20,222 bases of DNA, from positions 1-20,222 of the IMG/VR virus record IMGVR_UViG_3300047284_000142; one strand, given 5' to 3'. Below are positions 1-5,907 of the stretch, one piece after another. This DNA comes from a virus. Within the stretch, counting starts at the first letter, position 1. Each line of letters begins with the position of its first letter. A model generated the notes under the pieces. That model searched no databases, was not told where the DNA came from, and saw only the letters and a program-made list of their open reading frames with translations. Both the position numbers and the translations under genes were made by a program.

Positions 1-48
1 ACTTTGTTTGATGAGATTGACGAGTTCCTAGAGAATGGAGGTAAGTGA
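1..48 (+). CDS. C-terminal end of an unknown small protein (partial)
   Basis: Only the last 15 codons are present, ending at TGA 46-48; the tail reads LFDEIDEFLENGGK. The TGA overlaps the ATG of the next gene (TGATG), as at other junctions here, which supports a real gene. The FDEIDE stretch is encoded by the same 17 bases that encode VDEIDE at the end of the 55-aa protein at 269-436, so the two may be paralogues. No function can be assigned. Confidence 0.6.
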   Translation, partial: TLFDEIDEFLENGGK

Positions 49-269
49 TGAAAGTTGTCACCAAGAAATGTTTGGTGTGTCAGACTGGGGGTATCGTGCA
101 GTTGCCCGATACCCCTGAGGCACAGATGGCACTTGACAGGTGGCATATCGGGGAAATCCTTATCCAGCAAGCGTTTCCCGACCTAGAGCCGGCATTGCGT
201 GAGCAGATGATTAGCGGAGTTCACCCCGATTGTTGGACAAAATTGTTCGGTTCAGAGGAGGAAGAATAA
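48..269 (+). CDS. Small conserved phage protein with CxxC and HxxC
   Basis: A 73-aa protein of unknown function. The ATG at 48 is chosen over the GTG at 45 because GGAGGT (37-42) lies 5 nt upstream and the ATG overlaps the preceding stop. The central stretch RWHIGEILIQ..FPDL....RE...SG.HPDCW..LFG resembles a small protein seen in many phages and plasmids, from memory of the pattern RW..GE.IQ..FPDL...RE....G.C..CW..LF. C8/C11 and H59/C62 could bind zinc; this is inference. The C-terminus is acidic. Its stop overlaps the next ATG by one base (TAATG). Confidence 0.85.
   Translation: MKVVTKKCLVCQTGGIVQLPDTPEAQMALDRWHIGEILIQQAFPDLEPALREQMISGVHPDCWTKLFGSEEEE
88..115. repeat. Inverted repeat, 9-bp perfect stem
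   Basis: GGGGTATCG (88-96) pairs with CGATACCCC (107-115) around a 10-nt loop. A flanking G-T wobble (87/116) could extend it. It lies inside the 73-aa gene. Confidence 0.8.
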
Positions 270-436
270 TGATAAAGAAGTTCAGACTAAACTTCGTGTA
301 CACTATGGATGTGTATGCGGACGACCAAGATAAGGCGGCAGAAATCGGTTACATGGAATTGGAAACCGACCTTGCCCGCCAATCATTATACGCAGCACAG
401 TTCGCACTAGTTGATGAGATTGACGAGGTAAAGTAA
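269..436 (+). CDS. Unknown 55-aa acidic protein
   Basis: The chosen ATG at 269 overlaps the upstream stop (TAATG) and is preceded by the strong purine ribosome site GAGGAGGAAG. An in-frame start at 230 would run deep into the previous gene and is not favoured. The product begins MIKKFRLNFVYTMDVYADD and ends VDEIDEVK. The N-terminal half looks like a beta strand pair followed by a helix (KAAEIGYMELETDL), a layout common in small phage proteins. No family is recognised. Its 3' end shares a 17-bp repeat with the truncated gene at the window start. Confidence 0.75.
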   Translation: MIKKFRLNFVYTMDVYADDQDKAAEIGYMELETDLARQSLYAAQFALVDEIDEVK

Positions 437-1005
437 TGTGTATGGACACAGACTGTTTGTGTGATGTCACCCCTATCGGGGTTACCATCACGAAAGATGC
501 CGTCTACGATATGTGGCTTGGAGAACGCTTGTGCGAAATCTTGGGTTACACTGACGGCACTGACCATGAGTGGGACAAGACAACAATGTTGGATTATCTA
601 ACTAGGCTTGTTGATATCCACGACCAGTTTGTGTCCACTGGCGGTTACATTGCTTTTGACGGAGACAGTATCCCACCCCTCGAGTTTTCAGGTGTCAATA
701 ATCTTGAGAACTGGAAGTTGATTCGTGATAGCGTATTATCGTACAGCCAGCAGTATCCTGAGGTTCCCGTCTTGGACATTATCCGCCAGTTGGGTTTGTC
801 CTTGCCTCAGTTTATTCAGGCTGTTACGGTAAACAAGGCCCGTCACATAATGACCGAACAAGAGTTTCAGTCATTATGTGACGCGTGTCTGGCAGATAAA
901 CCCAACTTTGCCAAGATAGGTCGTGACCACAAAACTGGTGTCAATACTATGAAGTTCTACAAGAAACTGTTTAGAGGTATCCGTTCAGCGAAGACAGATG
1001 GATGA
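436..1005 (+). CDS. Unknown 189-aa protein with possible C-terminal HTH
   Basis: Starts at ATG 436 in a TAATG overlap with the previous stop. The N-terminus is Cys-rich (MCMDTDCLCD). The C-terminal third, about residues 140-185 (TEQEFQSLCDAC..NFAKIGRDHKTGVNTMKFYKKLF), looks like a helix-turn-helix: a helix, then F..IGRDH, then a TGVNTMKFY recognition-type helix. That reading is by eye and tentative. If right, it would be a DNA-binding regulator ahead of the replication genes. A 14-bp perfect inverted repeat (841-883) lies in the same part of the gene. After it comes the only intergenic gap in the arm. Confidence 0.8.
   Translation: MCMDTDCLCDVTPIGVTITKDAVYDMWLGERLCEILGYTDGTDHEWDKTTMLDYLTRLVDIHDQFVSTGGYIAFDGDSIPPLEFSGVNNLENWKLIRDSVLSYSQQYPEVPVLDIIRQLGLSLPQFIQAVTVNKARHIMTEQEFQSLCDACLADKPNFAKIGRDHKTGVNTMKFYKKLFRGIRSAKTDG
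462..490. repeat. Two-part hairpin near the start of the 189-aa gene
   Basis: Outer arms TGATG (462-466) and CATCA (486-490) enclose inner arms ACCCC (469-473) and GGGGT (478-482), with TATC as loop. Ten base pairs in total with a small internal loop. Confidence 0.6.
841..883. repeat. Inverted repeat, 14-bp perfect stem
   Basis: CGTCACATAATGAC (841-854) and GTCATTATGTGACG (870-883) are exact reverse complements around a 15-nt loop. This is the longest uninterrupted stem found in the window. It lies in the coding sequence of the 189-aa protein, upstream of the Cas4-like gene. It could be an RNA hairpin or an operator for a dimeric DNA-binding protein. Confidence 0.85.
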
Positions 1006-1012
1006 CTGGCTA

Positions 1013-1021
1013 TGGTATACT
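1013..1021 (+). promoter_or_regulatory. Candidate extended -10 promoter
   Basis: TGGTATACT at 1013-1021 matches an extended -10 (TGn plus TATACT). It sits in the only long gap of the left arm, directly before the replication genes. A -35 is weak: AAGACA at 991-996 is too far upstream and GACAGA at 993-998 is a poor match. Transcription would start near 1028, just before a hairpin leader. Confidence 0.5.
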
Positions 1022-1028
1022 TTTTCTA

Positions 1029-1056
1029 GGGGTTCGGGACAACAGTCCCTCACCCC
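1029..1056 (+). promoter_or_regulatory. Structured leader hairpin before the Cas4-like gene
   Basis: GGGG (1029-1032) pairs with CCCC (1053-1056). Inside, GGGAC (1036-1040) pairs with GTCCC (1045-1049) around an AACA loop, leaving a 3x3 internal loop (TTC/TCA). It is followed by two copies of CTGTCTA (1058-1064, 1067-1073) and a weak ribosome site (AGAGAAG). It could be a regulatory leader, a processing site or a protein-binding RNA. It has no U-tract, so it is not a standard terminator, and no known riboswitch class is recognised. Confidence 0.5.
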
Positions 1057-1089
1057 ACTGTCTACGCTGTCTATTAGAAAAGAGAAGAT

Positions 1090-1893
1090 ATGAAATTAGA
1101 TATTGCTAATAAGATAGTATATGTTAGACAGTCTTGGCTGAATGACCTTGCTATCTGTCCTGAACGGGCTAGATTGGGTATTGTTCGCCCTGAGTTTCGT
1201 ACTGGTTCTGATGCTACCATTATCGGAACCGCCATGCACCACGGTATTGAGTCGGTGCTTGGCGGTTCCGCCTCCTCTCGTGAAGAAATGTTACAGGCTG
1301 TTTCAGGCAAGTTTGATGAACTTGCCAAACAGCCACACAAGGTAACGAACATTGACGGAGACAAGATTCCCGACTATCTAGCCAGCATGACTGAGGCTTT
1401 CTATGAGGGTATTCTGCCCGAGGTAGAGTTGGGTGGCGAGGTTGAGAAGTTCTTTCGTGTGCCACTGGGTATTGTGGTTCAGGGTTATGCGGTGTGGCTC
1501 GAAGGCACAATGGATTATCTGACCCCTAGCGGTGTGATTTGGGACTGGAAGACTGCCAGCAAAGCCTATTACGCTAAGGAGAAACAAAAGTCGGCTATCC
1601 AGCCGACCGTCTATACTTACGCGGTTGCGTTTGAGCGAAAGGATATTGAAAATGTTGGATTTAACTACGGTGTTATGGTGCGTGGTGATGTTCCTAAGCA
1701 TCAGATTGTTTCTATATCCCGCAACGAAGCACATCATAATTGGCTTAAGCATAGCGTTGGTGGTGCTTTGCATTCTGCTCTTGCCACCTCTACCCAACGG
1801 AACTGGGTTATGAATGATTCCAGTGCGTTGTGTTCGGCAAATTGGTGTTCTTATTGGAGCGTCTGTAAGGGCGCATTCAATATGAATGACTAG
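1090..1893 (+). CDS. Cas4-like PD-(D/E)XK exonuclease with Fe-S cysteines
   Basis: A 267-aa RecB/Cas4-type nuclease expected to resect DNA ends during replication or recombination. Visible motifs in order: C23 (LAICPERARL), the IIGTAMHHGIE helix with H50/H51, GTMDY with D142, IWDWKTASK with D152 and K154 (the D-x-K core), QPTVYTYA with Q171 and Y175, and a C-terminal cysteine set C248-x4-C253-x5-C259. One N-terminal plus three C-terminal cysteines is the 4Fe-4S arrangement of Cas4/AddB nucleases. There is no CRISPR context; such nucleases are common in phage replication modules. The gene is preceded by a promoter-like leader and contains two long inverted repeats. The ribosome site is weak. 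Confidence 0.9.
   Translation: MKLDIANKIVYVRQSWLNDLAICPERARLGIVRPEFRTGSDATIIGTAMHHGIESVLGGSASSREEMLQAVSGKFDELAKQPHKVTNIDGDKIPDYLASMTEAFYEGILPEVELGGEVEKFFRVPLGIVVQGYAVWLEGTMDYLTPSGVIWDWKTASKAYYAKEKQKSAIQPTVYTYAVAFERKDIENVGFNYGVMVRGDVPKHQIVSISRNEAHHNWLKHSVGGALHSALATSTQRNWVMNDSSALCSANWCSYWSVCKGAFNMND
1224..1270. repeat. Large hairpin inside the Cas4-like gene, 10+5 bp
   Basis: CGGAACCGCC (1224-1233) pairs perfectly with GGCGGTTCCG (1261-1270). Inside it GCACC (1236-1240) pairs with GGTGC (1254-1258). A1234-T1260 may also pair, leaving one T-T mismatch. The terminal loop is 13 nt. It spans the codons of the conserved GTAMHH motif. Confidence 0.8.
1296..1334. repeat. Long hairpin inside the Cas4-like gene, 16 bp with CA bulge
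   Basis: GGCTGTTT (1296-1303) pairs with AAACAGCC (1327-1334), and GGCAAGTT (1306-1313) pairs with AACTTGCC (1319-1326). The loop is TGATG and only a 2-nt bulge (1304-1305) interrupts the stem. It lies 25 nt after the previous large hairpin. Confidence 0.85.
1590..1607. repeat. Inverted repeat, 7 bp with 4-nt loop
   Basis: GTCGGCT (1590-1596) and AGCCGAC (1601-1607) are exact complements around ATCC. It lies inside the Cas4-like gene at the conserved Q171 region. Confidence 0.7.
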
Positions 1894-1904
1894 CATCTGC
1901 TAGT
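1889..1904. promoter_or_regulatory. Palindrome over the Cas4-like stop codon
   Basis: ACTAGCATCTGCTAGT: arms ACTAGC (1889-1894) and GCTAGT (1899-1904) around ATCT. It includes the TAG stop at 1891-1893 and sits in the 43-nt gap before the next gene. It may be an operator or a small mRNA hairpin. It is followed by an A+T stretch (TGTAATATAA) that loosely resembles a -10. Confidence 0.45.
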
Positions 1905-1936
1905 CTTGTAATATAAACAACAACAGGGAGGTACAC

Positions 1937-2368
1937 ATGAGTGTGTCCAAAGACCAGTCCATCATCCTTCAGGTCGCAGGCAAGATTGCTGCCGATTTGA
2001 CGGACAAGACCAGTGATACCATGACCAATGTGGGGAATTGGATTTCAGCCTTTGAGGCTGTTTCCGAGGCTCTGTTCGGGTCAATGGGTATGACGGTTGA
2101 TGCCGAGTCTGTTGCCCCCGAGGCTATGCTTACTGACGCTTTTGGTGCGGTTGAGGTTGCCCCTCAGCCAACCAGCGGTGGCTTTCAGGTGCGTATCAAG
2201 GGCAAGCAACACGGACCAATTCCAGCGTGGCTGAACACCGAGTGCGCTAAGGCTGGCGTCACTGAAGTTTGGGATAACCGTGATGGTTTGGCGGTCAATC
2301 CTAAGCGTCCGTGGTTTAAGGCTGTGAACGGCGATAAGGCGTTCTGGGAACCACGAGCAAAGCGGTAA
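1937..2368 (+). CDS. Unknown 143-aa replication-module protein
   Basis: Has a strong ribosome site (GGGAGGT) 4 nt before ATG 1937. Residues 1-55 are helical (SVSKDQSIILQVAGKIAAD... NWISAFEAVSEALFG). A Pro/Ala linker follows, then a compact domain from about residue 82: FQVRIKGKQHGPIPAWL, then AGVTEVWDNRD, NPKRPWFKA and a final FWEPR. The W/F/K/R-rich second half resembles a domain seen next to helicase or nuclease genes in phages and could bind nucleic acid; this is inference from composition and position. It sits between a nuclease and a helicase, so a single-strand DNA-binding or loading role is possible. No named family is claimed. Confidence 0.85.
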   Translation: MSVSKDQSIILQVAGKIAADLTDKTSDTMTNVGNWISAFEAVSEALFGSMGMTVDAESVAPEAMLTDAFGAVEVAPQPTSGGFQVRIKGKQHGPIPAWLNTECAKAGVTEVWDNRDGLAVNPKRPWFKAVNGDKAFWEPRAKR

Positions 2369-2374
2369 CCACTA

Positions 2375-3460
2375 ATGGCTCCTGATTACAAGGAGCGTTG
2401 GGCAAAGGCAGGGCGGGGAGAACTTATCTCCCCGCCCACTTCGTCTAAGGCTTCATTCAACTATTATGTACCTTTGGTGCGTGCGGCAGATGATTATGTT
2501 CACTGGGCGCAGACACCACACGAACGAATCTATTTGGGGTTCGCAGACATTGACCAACAAATGCGTGGTATCGCCCCGTCCGAAATGTGCCTGATTAACG
2601 GCTACAGCCACTCGGGTAAGACGCTGGCGTTGCTTCAGATTCTAGTGGCGAACCGTGATAAGCGTGTTGTCTATTTCTGTCCTGATGAGCCACGCACTTT
2701 GACGCTGATTAAGTTGGCGTGTGTGACACATGGACTTGATGCCAATATGCTTGAGCAGCAGGTAGCCAATAACGACCATGAAGCCATTAGCGTTCTTAGG
2801 AATACAGCCCTAGAGTATTTCCCTAACTTGGCTGTCTTTGACCAAACGATTTCGCTTATTGATATGGAGCGTGCGTTAGCCGAGTACTCTGATGCTATCG
2901 GTGACCCACAACTAATCGTTGTGGACTACTTGGATTTGATTACTGGTGGTGGCGAAGACATACCTAGCAAAGCCAATAGTATCAAGGCTTTCGGCAAGCG
3001 TCACAATGTACCGTTGCTTGTGTTGCACCAGTCATCCCGTACAGCAGGTGCTGACGGCAAGAAGATGACCATTAGTTCAGGTGCGTTCGGTGGTGAACAG
3101 CAGGCTACCCACATTATCGGTGTGCGCCGTAAGCGATTCGAGATTGAGGGCCATATCCGTGAACTCCAAGAAAAACTCGACAGGGCAACCAACACCGAGC
3201 GTATTATCGAAAAGATTGAGTCGCTTCAGTATGAGTTGCGTATCCATCAGGATACTGTCACGCTGAACCTTGTGAAGTGTAAGCGTCCCGCGTCACAGTT
3301 GCTGGATGATATGGACTTCGTTATTGAGTCAGGTACGGGCAGGCTCTCTAGGTTGGAAAGCGGTGTGTTACCATACCGTGATGACCGACCCAAGGTACAG
3401 TCTTCCGAGGATTTGGCAGAGACACAACTAACCGTAGCGGATGTATTAGCAGATTGGTGA
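2375..3460 (+). CDS. DnaB-like replicative helicase (RecA-type ATPase)
   Basis: A 361-aa RecA-fold ATPase expected to unwind DNA at the fork. Walker A is GYSHSGKT (76-83), followed by the catalytic-glutamate region YFCPDEP (E105), Walker B LIVVDYLDL (180-188) and the sensor-type motif LLVLHQSSR (H218-Q219). Residues 255-290 form a charged, probably coiled-coil insertion (EGHIRELQEKL... IEKIESLQYEL). It lacks the N-terminal DnaB domain found in full-length bacterial DnaB (about 450-470 aa), as many phage versions do. It starts 6 nt after the previous stop with a weak ribosome site. An 11-bp GC-rich hairpin covers codons 13-21 and may affect its translation. The primase follows 3 nt later. Confidence 0.92.
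   Translation: MAPDYKERWAKAGRGELISPPTSSKASFNYYVPLVRAADDYVHWAQTPHERIYLGFADIDQQMRGIAPSEMCLINGYSHSGKTLALLQILVANRDKRVVYFCPDEPRTLTLIKLACVTHGLDANMLEQQVANNDHEAISVLRNTALEYFPNLAVFDQTISLIDMERALAEYSDAIGDPQLIVVDYLDLITGGGEDIPSKANSIKAFGKRHNVPLLVLHQSSRTAGADGKKMTISSGAFGGEQQATHIIGVRRKRFEIEGHIRELQEKLDRATNTERIIEKIESLQYELRIHQDTVTLNLVKCKRPASQLLDDMDFVIESGTGRLSRLESGVLPYRDDRPKVQSSEDLAETQLTVADVLADW
2411..2437. repeat. Inverted repeat, 11-bp GC-rich stem, 5-nt loop
   Basis: GGGCGGGGAGA (2411-2421) pairs perfectly with TCTCCCCGCCC (2427-2437) around ACTTA. It begins 36 nt after the helicase start codon. It is one of the most stable predicted hairpins of the window and has no U-tract. Confidence 0.85.
2906..2924. repeat. 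Inverted repeat, 7 bp with 5-nt loop
   Basis: CCACAAC (2906-2912) and GTTGTGG (2918-2924) around TAATC, inside the helicase gene at Walker B. Confidence 0.7.
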
Positions 3461-3463
3461 ACT

Positions 3464-4354
3464 ATGAATCAGGTAGTGCGTTTTGCGGAACTGTTCCGTG
3501 GTCGTGGCGATGTATACGGCTCCAATGAGGGTGGCTGCATAAAGCAGCCACTCACCCCCAACATTCTAGAGCAACACTTTATTGACCAGCCCATCGGTGT
3601 TTATCCGATGATGCGTGGCGGTGACGACCAGTATTATGTTGCGTGGGGTTGCGTAGACTTTGACACAGCAGACGCAGAACAACACGCATTCGCATTACGC
3701 TCCGCATTGGTGGAGGCAGGTGTCACTTCTTGGATTGAGCGTTCACGCTCCAAGGGTTATCATGTTTGGGTCTTCGCCCTGTCACCTGTCTCCGCTGAAA
3801 CTATGCGTCATGCTCTGATTGTTGCCTGTAATGTTGCCGAGGTTCCTACAACCGAGGTCAATCCCAAGCAGACCACCCTCAAGCGTGGACAGTACGGCAA
3901 CTATGTTCGCCTACCCTACGCTTATCTTGACAACGACACAGACCGCCAACGAATGCTTGACGACACAGGCAATGTTGTACCATTGGATGTGTTCCTAGAG
4001 TTGGCTTATGTCAATCGTACACCACCAGCACTGCTCCAGCGTATCGCTGATATGTATGTGCCACCAGCACCGTCCGAACGCCAGTTCGGCGGTTACGAGT
4101 ACGATGCTACGCTCGATGACGCTATGAGCGTCCTATCACCCTTGGGCAAGGTTATATGGCGTGACGGTCCGCTCGAGGGCCGTGACCGTTCCAGCACCCT
4201 AGTTAAGTTGGCTTATGAGTGTGCCAACACTGGGCTTAACCCCAGCCAAACCAAGATTGTTCTGAAGACGGCTGACCAGCGTTGGGGCAAATACTATCTG
4301 CGCCCTGATGGTGAACTGGAAATTGATAAGATAGTAGTCAGGGTACATTCGTGA
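3464..4354 (+). CDS. AEP-superfamily DNA primase
   Basis: A 296-aa protein with the signature of archaeo-eukaryotic-type primases: an acidic pair in WGCVDFD (D65, D67), then IERSRSKGYHVWVF (S94-F104, the S..G.HvW motif), then NYVRLPYAY (N146-Y154). These match the catalytic metal-binding, Ser/His nucleotide-binding and third-motif positions of the family. The C-terminal region (about 235-296) has a helical domain ending in QRWGKYYLRPDGELEIDKIV, a pattern often found at the end of phage primases. It should make primers for the adjacent helicase's fork. No DNA polymerase is visible in the window. Its stop overlaps the GTG of the next gene (GTGA). Confidence 0.88.
   Translation: MNQVVRFAELFRGRGDVYGSNEGGCIKQPLTPNILEQHFIDQPIGVYPMMRGGDDQYYVAWGCVDFDTADAEQHAFALRSALVEAGVTSWIERSRSKGYHVWVFALSPVSAETMRHALIVACNVAEVPTTEVNPKQTTLKRGQYGNYVRLPYAYLDNDTDRQRMLDDTGNVVPLDVFLELAYVNRTPPALLQRIADMYVPPAPSERQFGGYEYDATLDDAMSVLSPLGKVIWRDGPLEGRDRSSTLVKLAYECANTGLNPSQTKIVLKTADQRWGKYYLRPDGELEIDKIVVRVHS
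3531..3551. repeat. Inverted repeat, 8 bp with 5-nt loop
   Basis: GTGGCTGC (3531-3538) and GCAGCCAC (3544-3551) around ATAAA. One G-T and one G-C pair can extend it. It lies at codons 23-30 of the primase, a position similar to the hairpin in the helicase gene. Confidence 0.75.
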
Positions 4355-4524
4355 GAGCATTCGACGCACCAAAACGCGCTAAGCGTAAACGCACCAGACA
4401 ATTCTGGGCAAGCATCCCCAAAGCATCTGATATAAAGATTACACACGCCGATGGAACCGTAACCTATGAGAAGGTTAGCAACAAGGCTTCGGCGGCAAAA
4501 GTTATTAAAGGCGGCAAAAAGTGA
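4351..4524 (+). CDS. Small basic 57-aa protein
   Basis: The GTG at 4351 overlaps the primase stop (GTGA), and the TGA at 4522-4524 overlaps the next GTG in the same way, so both ends fit the operon's coupling pattern. The product begins MRAFDAPKRAKRKRTRQFW, a strongly basic segment, continues with a beta-type stretch (DIKITHADGTVTYEKV) and ends SAAKVIKGGKK. Function is unknown; nucleic-acid binding is plausible from charge alone. It was found from the overlap pattern because it is very short. Confidence 0.75.
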   Translation: MRAFDAPKRAKRKRTRQFWASIPKASDIKITHADGTVTYEKVSNKASAAKVIKGGKK

Positions 4525-5105
4525 CAACCATACTAGCGGTACAAGGTGACGGTTGGGCTGTAATCGGAGCCGACTCACAATGGTCAACCGATGACGGACG
4601 CATCGGCAAATCAACACAACCCAAAGTTGTGTCCATCGGCAAATACCTAGTGGCAATAGCAGGATACACCCGTGGCGCAAACATCGTCCAACACACCTTC
4701 ACGCCACCAGCACCCCCACGCACACAAGGAATCAAACTCAACAAGTTTGTTGTCAGCCAATTCATCCCCGCCTACAAGGCGGTGCTGGAAAGCAACGGCA
4801 TCGGTCTGCCACAATACGACAGTGAAGTAGCAAAAACCCCTATTGATACCCTTATGGTGGTCAACGGGGTCATCTATCAGATTGATGACGATTACGGCAC
4901 AGACATGGACAGCAACCGCTTATACGCTATCGGGTCTGGCAGCGATTATGGCCTAGGCGCACTCCAGGCTCTAACCGATAAGAAGCGTTTAACAATCCCT
5001 GTCGCCAAGCAGTGCATCCTGAAGGCTTTGGCTATTAGTGCAAAGTTTGATTCAGGTACTGGCGCACCATTCCATGTGTTCACACAGACTCACGGTAAGC
5101 CATGA
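4521..5105 (+). CDS. HslV/20S-proteasome-like Ntn-hydrolase
   Basis: A 194-aa protein resembling HslV and proteasome beta subunits, which are N-terminal-nucleophile threonine proteases. It begins MTTILAVQ, as HslV begins MTTI, so Met removal would expose Thr2 as the nucleophile. Other matches: GADSQ with D18 (equivalent of D17), K35 near the expected Lys33, a conserved YLVAIAGYTRG turn (G48), LYAIGSGSDYGLGALQAL (S139 in the IGSG motif) and AKFDSGTGAP near the C-terminus. Length is slightly above HslV (about 175 aa). No HslU or other unfoldase is visible nearby. It starts at GTG 4521 and its stop overlaps RusA (ATGA). A non-proteolytic Ntn-hydrolase role cannot be excluded. Confidence 0.85.
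   Translation: MTTILAVQGDGWAVIGADSQWSTDDGRIGKSTQPKVVSIGKYLVAIAGYTRGANIVQHTFTPPAPPRTQGIKLNKFVVSQFIPAYKAVLESNGIGLPQYDSEVAKTPIDTLMVVNGVIYQIDDDYGTDMDSNRLYAIGSGSDYGLGALQALTDKKRLTIPVAKQCILKALAISAKFDSGTGAPFHVFTQTHGKP
4588..4606. repeat. Inverted repeat, 6 bp with 7-nt loop
   Basis: CCGATG (4588-4593) and CATCGG (4601-4606) around ACGGACG, early in the HslV-like gene. Further 6-bp hairpins lie at 4733-4749 and 4768-4782 of the same gene. Confidence 0.5.
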
Positions 5106-5437
5106 GCGAACACGGAATCTTCGTCCCAGTTAAACCCATCCCAAAGGGTCGCCCACGCATGACGCGTTATGGGCGTGTCTTCACCCCGAAGACAACACTG
5201 GACGCAGAAGCAATAATCAGGGAGGCGTGGGACGGACCGTGCTTTGAAGGCACGGTCCAACTCCAATGCTTATTTACACCTGATGGTACACACATTGTAG
5301 TAACTGAACTCAACGGTAACGAATCAAAGTTGCGAGGCGACTTGGACAACTATGTGAAACTACTGATGGACGGACTGAACGGAGTAGCATGGCTGGACGA
5401 CAAGCAAGTAACAATCATAACGGCGGTAAAACAATGA
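5102..5437 (+). CDS. rusA: RusA-like Holliday junction resolvase
   Basis: A 111-aa protein with the RusA hallmarks: an N-terminal basic KPIPKGRPRMTRYGRVFTP segment and the acidic motif GDLDNYVKLLMDGLNGVAWLDDKQV, which carries the catalytic aspartates (D-x-D-N...K...D...DD). RusA dimers cut four-way junctions, so here it would resolve branched replication or recombination intermediates before packaging. It is slightly short (E. coli RusA is 120 aa): the protein ends soon after the DDKQ motif at IITAVKQ. This may be a trimmed C-terminal strand. It is coupled by ATGA overlaps on both sides. Two strong hairpins lie inside it. Confidence 0.93.
   Translation: MSEHGIFVPVKPIPKGRPRMTRYGRVFTPKTTLDAEAIIREAWDGPCFEGTVQLQCLFTPDGTHIVVTELNGNESKLRGDLDNYVKLLMDGLNGVAWLDDKQVTIITAVKQ
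5176..5194. repeat. Inverted repeat, 7 bp with 5-nt loop
   Basis: TGTCTTC (5176-5182) and GAAGACA (5188-5194) around ACCCC, at codons 25-31 of rusA. Confidence 0.7.
5234..5258. repeat. Inverted repeat, 9 bp with 7-nt loop
   Basis: GGACCGTGC (5234-5242) and GCACGGTCC (5250-5258) around TTTGAAG, inside rusA, 39 nt after the previous hairpin. Confidence 0.8.
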
Positions 5438-5907
5438 GGAACAACAACTCAGATTATGACATACCTGAACGCAGATACAACTGGGAAACAGACCTAAAGT
5501 TTGGACACAAAGGAGAAGAACTTGTCGAACAATTCTTGGACAAAATCGGAGAAGGCTCATTCGAAGTTAAAACCGACCGCTATCGTAATGGGCGTATGGT
5601 CGTGGAAATGGAACACAATCCTAGACTTCGTAAAGACGAAAATGGGAATCCGATATGGAAACCATCGGGGCTTCAAGTTACGAAAGCCGAATGGTGGGTC
5701 TATGTATACACGCTTGACGGAGCGTTCGTAATCGTCAATGTCAAACGCCTAAAGAGATACCTGAAAGCCAACAAAGAAAGATTCAACAAAAAGAACTACA
5801 AGAAGTTCGCCAACAAATCCTCCAACCCGTCCGCGGGATTCCTGCTGGAACCCGCAGATGTTATGGACATGATGATTAACCCTGATTATGATACCCCCAA
5901 ATCTTAG
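5434..5907 (+). CDS. PD-(D/E)XK-like nuclease
   Basis: A 157-aa protein starting at ATG 5434, which overlaps the rusA stop (ATGA). The in-frame start at 5389 would run into rusA. The layout is typical of small restriction-endonuclease-fold proteins: an N-terminal helix GHKGEELVEQFL with an acidic pair (E28, E29), a strand FEVKTD giving the E-x-K core (E44, K46), VVEME (E58), and SGLQVTKAEWWVYV, where a conserved SGL and WW follow the core. The C-terminal third is basic (KRLKRYLKANKERFNKKNYKKF) and probably contacts DNA. It may be a host-DNA or recombination nuclease. The fold is an assignment by motif, and the exact role is unknown. Confidence 0.78.
   Translation: MRNNNSDYDIPERRYNWETDLKFGHKGEELVEQFLDKIGEGSFEVKTDRYRNGRMVVEMEHNPRLRKDENGNPIWKPSGLQVTKAEWWVYVYTLDGAFVIVNVKRLKRYLKANKERFNKKNYKKFANKSSNPSAGFLLEPADVMDMMINPDYDTPKS
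5833..5855. repeat. Inverted repeat, 9 bp with single A bulge
   Basis: GCGGG (5833-5837) plus TTCC (5839-5842) pair with GGAA (5847-5850) plus CCCGC (5851-5855). The loop is TGCT. It lies near the 3' end of the second nuclease gene, about 33 nt before the start codon of the sigma-like gene, so it could influence translation of that gene. Confidence 0.7.

Larger units (their letters stand above)
8..427. repeat. 17-bp direct repeat, copies at 8-24 and 411-427
   Basis: TTGATGAGATTGACGAG occurs at 8-24 and 411-427, in the same reading frame and close to the 3' end of two different small genes. Both copies encode DEIDE near the C-terminus. This suggests duplicated small genes rather than chance. 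Confidence 0.7.

Noticed and set aside
1090-1893. The Cas4-like protein as part of a CRISPR system.
   Set aside because: No repeat-spacer array and no cas1/cas2-like gene is visible. The neighbours are phage replication genes, where Cas4-like nucleases are common.
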